Of a stretch of 64,000 nucleotides of DNA, positions 1 through 10,593 are shown piece after piece. The DNA is from Thuidium tamariscinum (lineage: Eukaryota; Streptophyta; Bryopsida; Hypnales; Thuidiaceae). Made by a program: the position numbers and the translations under genes. The notes below the pieces were generated by a model. The model was not told the origin of the DNA and ran no database searches. It saw nothing but the letters and a program-made list of their open reading frames with translations. The stretch spans positions 19,793,501-19,857,500 of the forward strand of contig OX344749.2 in the NCBI GenBank assembly GCA_947034885.2, read 5' to 3'. Within the stretch, counting starts at the first letter, position 1, and each line of letters starts with the position of its first letter.

Positions 1-1480
1 GTTGATGCAGTCATTGTAGATAAATCATTTATACCCTCATTTTCTTGTAATGATTTCAAAAAGTTGTAACATGTGCACATTAATGTATTTAAAATCACAT
101 TTGGCTAGCCAACAATGTCTTAAAAACGTATATGGAATTTAAAACCTTAAAACTGCCATTGGTCACTTTAAAGACCCCCTCTTATTCTTCATTGTAAATC
201 AACAAGCTTCTTCTACATTTTACCATCTTTCTTTACATTCCACATGTGTTTTCAGTTTGTTGAACCTATAGTCAAGAATAGGTATCTAAGGTTGACATCT
301 TAGATAAATCATAACTAATTCAATATTTCTCTCAAAAATTATGAAACTACTTTCGTTGCATGTGGCATCCATTTCTTTCTATATCTCTCTCTCTCAAAAA
401 TAAAAAATAAATTTTTTTGTCTACATAAGCCCATGAAAAATGCAACCAACCCTTAAATGGTTGCTTTTCAAGTGGATTATCTTACTGCATGTTTACTAAT
501 GTGCCTTGTGCTATTGTGATAATCAAAGTCAAAATCAAAGTAATTTATAATTTTCCAATCTATAAAACTTTGAAATTCAATAACTTTCTCTCTATAAATT
601 GAAATGCTACAAAACAAAGCTTGTACACCCTTCCTAGTTGAGAGCTTTCCAATGGTATCAAGAACGCAATTGGGGGGACAAGAGATTTGGGAGATTTCAA
701 TGTAACAAACAAACAAAACAACAAACAACTTGTCTTAAAGTATAGACTTGTGTGCCCTGTGTTGTTGCCATAATCAAAATTGAAGTAAAAGTAATTTTTT
801 AATTTTTTTAAAACAAAAATAGTTCAAAATTTCATAACTTTCCTACTGTAGGTCGAAACGCCATGAAACAAGGGTGGAAGCATGTTAATAGGAGCCAACT
901 TGGATGTAATGCCTCCTTTTTTTGGGGTGAAATTGCTATTTGTAGTCACACAATTTTGAATTCTCTTAAATTTTTTTGACAATCTTGTACAAATATAGCA
1001 CATGTACCTTGGCTAAATTTTTTTTTTGTATTGTAGAATGTTTATAATTGAAATAACCACACAATACCACATGTAACGGGTCCTTTTTGTCCTTACTTGC
1101 TATAAAACTTGGATGGATGTCGTTGGAAAACTGTGGATGGAAGGAACAATTCGTCAACATCATCGCTGGAACCCCAAATCGCGTATCAGTGGGTCAGAGA
1201 TGGATTGATCTTCTCTTTACTACCAAATCCTTGAATTAGCTGTTGAGCTTTGGGTCCGATTTTTCCTGGTGTTTGTTGAATTTTGAATGTTGGCGGCAGT
1301 TAGGGTTGAGCGCAAAATGTTCGTATAGCTTTGTGAACGTTGGCAAGACTCCTGCGATTGAGGGTTTAGGGTTTGATGTTGTCTAAGTGCACCTTGCAAT
1401 TTTACAACAATGTGTACTTTGATGAAGGGTTCAAGCATGTACGATAATGTAGTTTCGATTTAGGGTTCTAAGTAAAAAAC
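1..1480. other. AT-rich spacer with a diverged direct repeat
   Basis: No coding region can be supported here. About 480-730 and 740-920 look like two diverged direct copies of one sequence: both carry a version of 'gtgccttgtg...ataatcaaa' and then an AT-rich stretch with 'ataactttc'. Parts of it recur near 24.4-24.56 kb, where a run beginning 'ggctcctattaacatgcttc' is the reverse complement of about 868-897. This suggests an old dispersed repeat. A telo-box-like 'gggtttagggtttg' lies near 1,365. Confidence 0.4.
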
Positions 1481-1486
1481 AAGGTT

Positions 1487-1873
1487 TTGGGTTTGATCAT
1501 GAGCACTACTGCCTCCACAATTGTGTATGGTGGCCCCAGTTCAAGGCGTCCAGGTGCGGTGTGGCAACGAGTTAGCACTACAGTGTGGAAAACTTTGAAG
1601 TGGATCAAAAATGACGAAGAAGAAAGCTTATGCAAGGAATCTTTTTGGACACCACCTCAGAGCCCACGGCATTTAGGTTTAGAAGATTCACAGAGCAATT
1701 GTAGCAATAATTTGAATTCCATTAGGAAAGCAGACCGCCTACTTGAAATGCATGATAGGGTATTGGATCAAGTTTTGTGGGAACCGTCTGTGCTTCCGTG
1801 TAAATCTAAGTTGAAGGTGCGGAGGTGTCGTTGGCGCCAAACTACGGTCTGTTTCTCTCCAGGTCCTAAATGA
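1487..1873 (+). CDS. Unrecognised ORF, possible exon
   Basis: An open frame of 128 codons; the likelier start is the internal ATG at 1499. The product is basic and hydrophilic, with a Trp-rich stretch near residues 26-40 (VWQRV, VWKTLKW) and an acidic patch (NDEEE). I recognise no domain. It lies about 430 bases upstream of the family A transposase-like gene on the same strand and could be its 5' exon or a separate captured fragment. The end of the frame runs into a sequence that is repeated about 235 bases downstream, so its last codons may not be genuine. It may also be a chance ORF. Confidence 0.25.
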   Translation: MGLIMSTTASTIVYGGPSSRRPGAVWQRVSTTVWKTLKWIKNDEEESLCKESFWTPPQSPRHLGLEDSQSNCSNNLNSIRKADRLLEMHDRVLDQVLWEPSVLPCKSKLKVRRCRWRQTTVCFSPGPK

Positions 1874-2190
1874 ATCGTCCAAAACAACAATTTGGAGTTC
1901 AATCCAAAGAATTTGGAGAGCGATCAGGTATTCATTTTGGATTTAGGTGCGTTTAGGATGGCATTAGGAGTTCCTAGGGTTTAAGGGTAATGGGTGACGG
2001 TTAGAAAATTTACCTGTCCTGATTTTTGAGTGAGTATTGGAATCGTATGTACTTTGTTAGGGTTGAAGGTATCTCTGTACGCGTATATTTCTCTCCGGGT
2101 CCTAAATTAACTTCCGAAAACAATGATTTTGAGTTGTAGCAAAAGAATTCTGAAGAGCGAGTACGCATTCATTTTGAATTTCATTTGCGG
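1853..2190. repeat. Diverged direct duplication, about 235-bp spacing
   Basis: The segment starting near 1,853 ('ctctccaggtcctaaat', then 'caaagaatttggagagcga' and 'attcattttg') recurs near 2,090 ('ctctccgggtcctaaat', then 'aaagaattctgaagagcga' and 'attcattttg'). Each copy is about 100 bases long. I see no coding sequence between them. Confidence 0.6.
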
Positions 2191-2309
2191 TTATTGATGG
2201 GTTAGGGGTTTTGGGTAACTTAAGCGAATAGGGGATGGAGTTCAGAGTTTTTGGTTTGAGGGTGATGCAGTTTAGATTATAGGGTTTACCTCTAATTTGT
2301 GTGTGAACA

Positions 2310-5300
2310 GTAGTCGTAACGTTGGTTGATCAAAATGGTAGGGGCGAATGCAAATTTGTCGAAGAACTGCCAGAGTTCCCTGTACCAGGTTGCGGTTTAG
2401 GTGCTTGGTTGTCCGAAAAGTGTAAAGCAAATGGTTGAGAGAGGACTCGTAGGTGTCGTGCTCGGAAAGCTCAATCTTGCAGTGAACACGAGTTGGTCTC
2501 TACTAGAAGCTTAAACAGAGACCCTAAGTTCTTGGTTACAAGTCACAAACAAGCTCATAGGACTAGTGCTACTCTTGCTCGAGACATCAGTTTGTATGCA
2601 ACGAAGAAGATGAAGAACCATGAGACGGAGGTTTAGCACTTGACCGTCATGAAGATCTTAGGGCAACCGATACTGTCGAGCATGGTCCCTGATTTTTTAA
2701 GGGATCCTGTTGCAGTGAAATTGCGACATGATGTTGTAGGTAGCTTGAGAGATGGTTTAGGGAGTCACCTTGTGGGGCTCCGGAAAGCTAAAACTTTTCA
2801 AGCAAAGAACATTGTCACTACTTTTGCTGTTGCACCAGGAATTGGGAATGGGAGGGGTGTGGCAGGTTTACTTGGAGTAGATCGGAGGAGTATCAAGAAG
2901 GTGTTTGTGAGGAGAATTTTGCTGGACACAAAACAAGATGCGTTTTGGCTACAAGATCAGAGAAGAGTCCGCTCAGATGCTCTCTCAGATGCAACAAAGA
3001 AGATTATTAGCGAGTGGTGGGAAGAAGAGACTACAGTTTCTCCGAATCGGAAGGACATCGTTAGAAAGTGGATTGGGCGGAATCTTTACATTGAGCACGC
3101 TACTCACTATCTTCAAATCTCCCATGTACATCTGCAATTTTTAGTTTGGAGCTATGGTTTAGGGTGATATGTTACTGGCAGCTGCTATGGTGTCAATTTC
3201 GGTCACTTTCATTCATTCAAGGTTGGCTTAGGGTGTTCAATTCGTTCCTTAGTCATTCGGAGAGATTGCCAAGTGTTGTGAATGGGTCTGGGGCTCTAGG
3301 CCCAAGAGAGTATATAGTCAACAACATGTGCTTAGGTATTTAGGTCAACTTCTTCCCTACTTTACCGTCCTTTGCTGTAAGAAGATAAGTAAGCGGTTTA
3401 GGAAGTATTCTGGATAATGGCTCCATTACATTTTCATAGTCCTTTTCAGGAGGGGTTGCTTCTTTGGTCCTTTGTGGTCCTTAATTCAGCACTTTGTATT
3501 GGATTCCATAGCAACTAAGCACTTAGCATTGCTTTGGTCCTTTGTGGTCCTTGGTTCAGCACTTTGTATTGGATCGCATAGCAACTAAGCACTTAGTATT
3601 GCTTTGGTCTTTTGTGGTCCTTGGTTTAGCACTTTGTATTAGATCACATAGCAATTAAGCACTTTGTATTGCTTTGGTCCTTAGAGGTCCTTTGTTGTAC
3701 TATTTTTGAAGCAGATAATGAGAGTATATTGCTTTTGGGATGATTGGTCCTTTTTGGTCTTTTTTGGTCCTTTTCATAAGGAGCGTAGCACTGTTTGAGT
3801 GTTTGGAGAGTCCTTGCTGGTCTTTTGTGGTTCAAACTAACCAACTAAGGTCTGAGATGTACTTTGGTGGCAGTTGGAATTCTTCACCGAATTCAAAAAG
3901 AAGTATCCAGATCTGACATGTGGATTAAAGACGTTTGAGGCATTAAAATGTTGGTGGGTAAGGAGATTGAAAACATGGAATACATATTGTTGTAGGTACT
4001 ACCAAGATTTTTCAGATCTCTAACATGGCCTGAATGCTATGAAGTGTGATTTGCTGGGTGTACATAAAGATTGCACCTGTGATTGCATTGTTTGTGCTAC
4101 TATTTGTGATTGTGAAACAGTCGAAACTAGATGTGATGCCTATAATGAAGTTTATGAACGACTAACGCATTTGTGGAGTTCAGTTTTGTGCAAAAAGGGT
4201 GAATTCGAGATTTGGTACAAGCAGGAGTGCATTCTCGGTGATTGTGAGAATTGTGGTGTCCAAAATTTGCGGATTGCCCTAGCGAAGTTTCTTCTAAGAA
4301 GCTAGTGAAGTCGAAACGCATAGGGTATGAGGAAATCAGTGTGGGGGAAGATGGAAAGCAAAAGAAGGCCATCAAAGTCATCTACTGTGAGACCCCCCCT
4401 TCTGAACTCTTGAATTACTTGAAACCAAAATTGGAACAGTTCACAAAATTGGAACAGTTCATTGTGCACAACTTTTTTGCCTCGTGGTAGGACTTGCAAT
4501 TCAAAGAATTGTTCTCTTCAGTCCCTCATGGTACTCTCATATCTTGTATGGATTTCTCTGAAAACTATTCTATGAAAATTCAAAACGAAATCTAGTCTAT
4601 GCATTGGCGAAGTCAACAAGTATCGATTTTGGTCCACATTACTTATCGATTGAATCCTGATTGGACCTTGTCGGGTGATGAGCCTTACTTACTGAAGGAA
4701 GTTCACTATTATGTTTCAGATGACAAATGCCATGATTCCTTATATGTTCAGCATGCCTTCTCATTGCACTGGGGTTACCTGAAAGGAGAGGGATTTCAAC
4801 CCACTAACTATGTTGTGTGGAGCGATGGTTGCAGTGGGCAGTTCAAGTCTGCCCGAGCTTGGTACTTCATAAGTCGATTCCCTAGCTTGACAATGAGTGA
4901 TGAGTTGCCTGAAGGTTGTCAAATGTCATGGAATTACTTTGCATCTGGACATGGTAAAGGTGAAGTTGATGGGGCAGGGGCACTTCTGAAACGAGAGTTG
5001 TATAAGGAGCAACTCAAACCTAACGGGAGACAGCTCCAGAGCGCTGCTCATGTTGTTCGTTTTCTACAGGAAGAAAGTAATAAGTTTCATGCAGGGCAAT
5101 TAGGTGAATGCCAGAGAACCACAAAAAATTTCTAGGAAATCAAAGAAAGGGACATTTGCAGGGTGGACAAACTTGAGGCGGAAACGATTCCTGGGAGTCG
5201 AGGGATGCACCAATGCCGTTCTTTGTCGTGCAAGGACCCAACCTTGATCCAATTTCGGCAACTCACTTGTTTTTGTGTGTCTTGTTCTGATCCCAACTAT

Positions 5301-5351
5301 GATTTACCTTGCTACCAAAAGGCCCACGTGCCCAATTGGACACTACACTAG
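2310..5351 (+). pseudogene. Family A transposase-like gene (DFSENY / SDGC / HGKGEVDG), broken
   Basis: I read a decayed gene in two exons. Exon 1 (about 2,310-3,125) has a Cys-rich start (PGCGLGAW...KC) and a basic block (RARKAQSCSEHELVSTR). A GT-AG intron (3,126-3,873) carries a 70-bp tandem repeat. Exon 2 (3,874-5,351) shows, in order, a YPDLTCGLKTFEALK block, a Cys-cluster (CTCDCIVCATICDC), MDFSENYSMKIQNEI, VVWSDGCSGQFKS, SWNYFASGHGKGEVDG, GSRGMHQC and a C-terminal CFCVSC motif. I recognise this signature order from repetitive protein families scattered through animal and protist genomes. The Asp of DFSENY and of SDGC fit a DDE-type nuclease, but that is inference. In-frame stops lie at 2,436, 2,634, 4,021, 4,488, 4,593 and 5,133, with a frameshift near 4,275-4,300. 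All six stops are explained by one transition in a Gln or Arg codon. It is non-functional as read. Confidence 0.72.
3462..3700. repeat. 70-bp tandem repeat, about 3.4 copies
   Basis: The phrase 'ctttggtcc(t)tttgtggtcc' restarts at 3,462, 3,532, 3,602 and 3,672, exactly 70 bases apart. Each unit also has 'agcactttgtatt' and 'agcaa(c/t)taagcactt'. The units differ at only a few bases. The array lies inside the intron of the family A gene. Confidence 0.9.
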
Positions 5352-5584
5352 AAGAAAAGCCTCAAAATTTGCGTTTGTTTCAACATAACGCGTCAAGTGA
5401 GTTATATTGAAACAATCGCAGAAAACGTAGTGAAAAAGTGGAAAAATGCAGAAAAATGCAGAAAAATGCATTTTTTTGCGTTTTGCCACTTTTTCACTAC
5501 GATTTCTGCGTTTGTTTCAACATAACTCACTTGACGCGTTATCATTAGGAGTAAAATGGACCCACAAAGGGGCTGTCCATAGTG
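5346..5584. mobile_element. CACTA-like end fragment shared with the 12.36-12.43 kb sequence
   Basis: From 5,346 (CACTAGAAGAAAAGCCTC) the sequence matches the reverse complement of 12,427 down to about 12,361. The match runs through 'aatttgcgtttgtttcaac' and resumes with 'cattaggagta(a/g)aatggaccc'. CACTAGAAGAAAA resembles the end of a plant CACTA element or MITE. The 5-kb copy is interrupted by a 158-bp hairpin insertion. I found no matching opposite end with a target duplication, so its full extent is unknown. Confidence 0.5.
5385..5542. mobile_element. 158-bp foldback (hairpin) insertion
   Basis: Left arm 5,385-5,441 (ATAACGCGTCAAGTGAGTTA...) and right arm about 5,487-5,542 are near-perfect reverse complements of about 57 bases; the outer 21 match perfectly. 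The loop is AT-rich with three 'aaaaatgcag'-like repeats. The homologous sequence at 12.4 kb reads straight from 'tttcaac' to 'cattagg', so it is the empty site. No target duplication is visible. The right arm also repeats the flank 'gcgtttgtttcaac' (5,371-5,384). Transcribed, this would form a long hairpin RNA. Confidence 0.85.
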
Positions 5585-5589
5585 CAAAT

Positions 5590-6227
5590 TTCAATCAACT
5601 TTCAGCTTGGTGATTGCATTACAAAGCAATGATGTTGCCCTGGGCAGTCTCTTGATCTCAAAGATCAACGATAAAAAATAAATTCATAATTGGGCAGTCT
5701 GATATCATTGAAGAATAAAGCTGTTAGGCTGTCATTGTCAAGGCCTTGTGGGCTCCTTTGTACCATGACGTGTTCATCCAAGCATCCAGCTGGTATGAAC
5801 TTCCCGCCACGTGAATTTCCCGCCACGGTTATTTGCATGCAATCAACAGTTGTAAGTTAAACTGAGGCTCTCAACGATCAACGATGTCAATTTGATCTTC
5901 CTTGAGTGAGCTAATTCCTGAGTTTGAGATGAGCCACATTTGTGTTTCAATTTGTGTGTCAGGTGGAATCTTATCTATGTCAGAGTGATGTTAGGTTGTT
6001 AACTTGTTGTTAAGATCAATATGGCGCCTACTGTGTACAAAGCACAAGCGTCAATCGATGGAAAGTACGCACCGCTTATCCAGAGAGGAAAATTTGTCCA
6101 TGAATAGGTCTCGAAGTCTTCATTTCCTGAGAAGCGGAAAATAGGTTACAATAACTTAGATCTCTGGTACGATGCAAGCATCTATCCATTAGATCCACGA
6201 TCAGGGAAGCGTCCACGTTTTTCATGT
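5590..6227. other. Spacer between families A and B
   Basis: Unique-looking AT-rich DNA of about 640 bases. Small ORFs antisense to the start of the next gene are shadows. A short direct repeat, 'gggcagtct', occurs near 5,642 and 5,692. I see no promoter I can defend. Confidence 0.4.
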
Positions 6228-9200
6228 TTGAAATCGCTTTTGGAATTTGTTGGAGATGGTGAGGGCGGTTTATTTGGGTATGTAAAAAGTCTAGAGTCTC
6301 AGGGAGGTCAAAGTCACGAAACTCAGTATATCGTAGAGACTGCATTGCTGAAAGAGCGAGTACTTAGCTTGCAGAGAGAAATCAAATACCAACAATTACA
6401 AGTAGAGGCGATACCAAACTTAGAAGAGAGAATAGCTTCACTTGAGGCTGACCGATCTTCGTGTGAGGAGCAATTGCAGGCTTTGCAAATAGATGTTGAT
6501 TCTGAGAAGAAGGCAAGATTAGATTCTGAAGAGGGCCTTGAGCAACAGAAAATTCAGTTGATAGAGAATCACAATTTAGAACTGCAATCAATTCGAGTAG
6601 AGCTTATAAAGACAAAAGCTGCTTTGAAACGTGTAACTGTCAAGTTTCAGAGCTTGCGGAAAACACCATTTGGGTACCGCTCTCAAGTCAGGCAACGGAG
6701 AGATTTGTCAAGTTTATCTTAGAGAGGAGGTCATGCTAAAGTCCAAAAAAGGTTGTTACGTACTATTATTGGACCAGAAACAGTGCGTAACATCCAAGAA
6801 GAGAACGCATCTCAAGGAAGATCTCAACGTTTGCATGGCAATACTGCTTCACAAGTTGAATCTGGGCAAATTTTTGCTAGTCTTTTGTCAAAGACTGAAG
6901 TCAATTCCTTACTAGAATCACCAAAGTTGTCCCATGTTGGTACTAGGATGGTAAACCACTATTTAGAGAAGATTGGGAAGTCTATAGGACCAGAAAATAT
7001 CCTTGAAACTTGTGACAGAAATGGCATCACCCATTCTGGGTATGGTGCAATTTACAAGAACTTTCGAGGAGCTGTAAAGAGAGTAGGAAAAGGTATTCGA
7101 GTGGGATGCTTGCCAAATCCCTACCCAGTGTCACAACTTCGTCAGAAATTAAATTCTAAACTAGAGGACATTATTGGACAGTACTACCACATTGATAACA
7201 CCCTGGTCATTCCTCCCTCAGTTAAATCCAAATCTAAAGAGCCTCTAAAAATAGCCTTATCAGCTCGAAATTCCTTCTTTGTTGATTTAGAAACTGTGCA
7301 AAGGACGATGGTCCAATTTTACGGAATAACGACTGTAGAAGTTGAAGGTGATCCTCTCATCTTTTGCTTGAAGCTTGATGAGGCAGAAATTGTCCATGGG
7401 CAAAAATTAGAGCGAGTCTCTATTACACTGATGAATCGTGCACTTAATCCAGCCATCCAGCCAAATTCTCCAGAGTATTTTTCTGTCCAGTCCGAGAGGG
7501 AGATATGGCCCATTGCAAGTTTTCAAGTCGAAAAAGAGTCACACCAAGTGCTAGATTGGGTGTTTAAGCAAACACAGATTTCTAGCTTAATAGAAGCTCA
7601 AGAAGATGGGAAAAAACTTGAGGTACCAGGAATCGGGGACTTTAAAGTCCAATGGCACATGGCTGCTGATATGAAAACAGTGAAATGTATATATGGCCTT
7701 GGACACGGTGCTAATAGTCGATTTTGTTGCTTTTATTGCTTACAAGAAAGAACTAAACCTATTGTAACAACAATTGCAGCAGCCAGAGATATGCTTTCAG
7801 TGAAGCGCGGGAGCTCATGGGACGGGGGCCTTTTTTCCAGGAACCATCGTTCCAAACCAATCACTGGATCTCAAAGTTTGGGCCGCTAGAAACCTGTGTT
7901 AAAGATTCCTATGGATCGTGTTCACATATGCACATTACATGCCATGAATAGAATGGTTGAGAAGATTCTCCATTTACATTTCATTTTTTTATGGACAATC
8001 AGGGATAAGTCTGTACAAGCTTCAGCAATTGACCTCATGCAGAAGGTCATTTCTTCCACAGGAGCTCACGGAGGAAATGTAATTATTTTCAAAGACCCTC
8101 AGTTGTCAGGAAAATCGAATTCTGTGCCTAATAAACCCAGCTTGAGTGGTGCCAATTGCAACAAGTTATTTAAACCAAGTTCGTTAGAAGGTGGATTTGA
8201 GAAGTTATGGAAAGACGTAGTCAGTGCAACAAAGAATCTTCTAGATGGTGGAGATGCAAAAAGGCTACAGTTAGAGATGTGGGCTGCATTGGACGATTTA
8301 AAACAATATTTCAGTTCTGATCTCACATTGTCAGATGATCAACGCCACCAGTTCAAAGAGAAAGTTGAGCATTGGGGGCGGCTATTCATTCGTTGCTTTG
8401 GCGAGCAACATGTGACACATTACATGGTGAGTATAACTACTCTGATGAAGTGCAAATTAATCACCTTGAATTTGGACTTGGATATTGTAAGTGAATTAAA
8501 TTGCATATATCCTCAATCGTTTTGCAATACGTAAAAACTTAGCCTCATAAGTTTCTGTAACTTGTTTAATCTACATAGCTTTACTGCACTTGGTTCGTTA
8601 AGTTCCAATTATGGACATATGGTAGTTAATCAGGTCATTTAGTTCCAGTTCATTACTATGTCAAGTTCCAGTTAATTAGATCATTAAATTCTAGTTAATT
8701 GGATCAGTCATTTAGTTCTAGGTAATTGGATTGTTAAGTTTGAATTAATTGGTTCATTTAGTTCCAGTTAAATACTTAGTCAAGTTCTAGTTAATTCAGT
8801 GGTTAAGTTCCAATTAATGGATCATTAAATTCTAGTTTAATCCTTAAGCTTGACAGTTACAATCACAAGGTCGATCCTAAGTAACAGTCCTTTACCAGAC
8901 CTTTCTGACCTTCTGCATTTTGTAATCTAATATGTCCATCTTTGATATATGAGCATGCTCTGAATCATATATACAAAACTTGATTGAAATAGATCGTTTT
9001 TAGAATCCATGCATATCATTCTGCATCTCTAGAACTTCTATTGATTAATTATCTATGACAATAATGATGTACTAAAAACAAGGTTTTGGGTGTAGCATGT
9101 TATAGTAAAGCACGGACCATGGTTTGTCGAAGAGTACGGATCTCTTTCCGTTTGGAGCTGCCAGGGTATGGAGAACTCGCACCATGCTGCTAAGGCGGCT

Positions 9201-9548
9201 TATCATCGTCATACTCAACATTCTGGTGGGATTTCTAGAAAAAGCGCACTGCACCAAACCTTCGAGCATTGGTATCGCATTATACAGCATCGATTCCGCA
9301 ATAAGGAATTACAAGAAACTGAGGTACGAATACCACAATCAACTGAAGATATGGATGAAGCTTTAGCAACTAGACGAGCTCGCACTTTCTCCTCAAGCGC
9401 TGCTGCACATTGGGCAGAGTGGAGAGCTAATTGCACTCGCGAAGGATCCCGCTTCGTTCCTAATCAAGTTTCAGAAGATCAACAAATCTCTACTTCAGAA
9501 CTAATTGATGGTCAATGCGAGAATTTGGCAGAGGAGCCTACAGTTTGA
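6228..9548 (+). pseudogene. Family B transposase-like gene, copy 1 (two stops)
   Basis: One frame runs from 6,228 to 8,426, interrupted only by TAG at 6,720 and TAG at 7,887. A GT-AG intron (8,427-9,095) leads to a last exon at 9,096-9,548. The N-terminus is a coiled coil (about residues 40-150). It is followed by NSFFVDLETVQ, PLIFCLKLDEAE, SVQSEREIWPI, AADMKTVKCIYGL, CCFYC, VHICTLHAMNR, HVTHYM and, after the intron, KHGPWFVEEYGS and QGMENSHHAAKAA. The Asp of ADMKT and the Glu of QGMENSH fit the first and last acids of a DDE nuclease, which is inference. Copy 2 at 44-47 kb has TGG (Trp) where this copy has the 7,887 stop, so that stop is a G-to-A change. It lies 0.9 kb downstream of family A in the same orientation. 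I cannot name the superfamily. Confidence 0.75.
8427..9095 (+). other. Intron of family B copy 1, with irregular short repeats
   Basis: The donor follows CATTACATG and the acceptor precedes CATGTTATA. Copy 2 has an intron at the same codon boundary (46,662-46,788), which confirms the placement. Inside it, about 8,600-8,850 holds an irregular array of about 20-25-bp units built on 'gttccagttaattggatcatt'. Confidence 0.7.
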
Positions 9549-9549
9549 T

Positions 9550-10590
9550 GTTGCTTTATATACTGATAAGGCAAAATAATTCTTGACAAATGCACTTGAC
9601 TGAATTCGCTTATATGAGGATTAAGATAATAATAATAATATTAATGAGAGAGTTTGGACATGCAGTCTTCAGACCAAGCTCACAGTCTCTCTCCTTCTCT
9701 GCTCATGTTCATTCCTAGCTTTGCGCTCAGTCTGACTCCCTGTAGGCTCAGTTAAGCTTCCCAGTCGCTCCCGACTCTCCCTTCAGCTCGAACTCCTGCC
9801 CTTTTGATCTCGTCGATGTTGCTCCTCCTTGTCCGTCTCGCCACCCGATCCCTCCACTGCGAGCTCTCGTCCCGAAGAAGCCTTTGGTACTTTGAAGTCC
9901 GAACCCCCTCCCCGATTCGCTCATTGGTTCCCTTCTCGCCTCCGACCTTTCGCCCGCTCCTCTTTCCGTTCTGTCCCCCTGCTTCCACCTCGCTCGGCCC
10001 CACTCCCAGTGCGATCAGTCCGCCCAGACTCGCCCGGAAGCTGCCTGCTCCTGGCTCCGATCGCCCCCTCCTTTCTGAGGAAGCTCCCTTGCGCCTGGTT
10101 CAGTCTCCTCTTTTTTTTCCTTTTTCTCCCGAGCTAACCTCCTTTGTTTTGATCTCCTCCCCTGGTTTTGGAGAAGAAACTGGTTCATAACTGTCAATCT
10201 ATTGAACAACTCAGAGTCTCTTAGGGGGCATCACCTCCTCATCAATTTGCTTCTTTTCATTGCGCCTGTTGATCTGCAAATCATTTTACATGAACTAGAA
10301 TCACTGACTGTAACTATTGTTCAATTAAATCCATATCTGAAGTGTATGTATCAAGAGAGGAATCGCTTGAATATATAGCAAGACTTACTCAGTATACTTC
10401 AATAATAACCTCCATTCTAGACAGTAAAAATTCTCAAATAGTGCAATCAAATTTGTTTATGAGCTATTACTTCTTGTCATTTAGTATTCAGATTTGAAAA
10501 CAAGTACTACAAATAACTAGTTCATAGCATTAAGTATTGTAAGTATATAGTACATAATATTATATATTACTTTAGATATTGTAAATATTC
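9550..10590. other. Spacer with a CT-rich, GC-rich patch
   Basis: Around 9,630 there is an (aat)n run. From 9,680 to 10,180 the plus strand is strongly C/T-rich and GC-rich compared with its surroundings. Open frames there on both strands are compositional artefacts: low-complexity Ser/Pro/Arg strings with no motif. The patch could be the 5' leader or LTR part of a retroelement, but I find no primer-binding site, polypurine tract or second LTR. Confidence 0.35.
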
Positions 10591-10593
10591 TTA

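Noticed and set aside
2310-9548. A reassigned genetic code with TAA/TAG read as Gln, suggested by the many stops at Gln positions
   Set aside because: The 1,369-residue aldehyde oxidase and the F-box gene have no internal TAA/TAG, use CAA/CAG freely, and end at TAA and TGA. The 7,887 TAG replaces Trp, not Gln. Decay by transition explains the pattern.
9752-10209. ORFs of about 60-130 codons on both strands in the CT-rich patch
   Set aside because: Low-complexity composition, overlapping frames on both strands and no motif.
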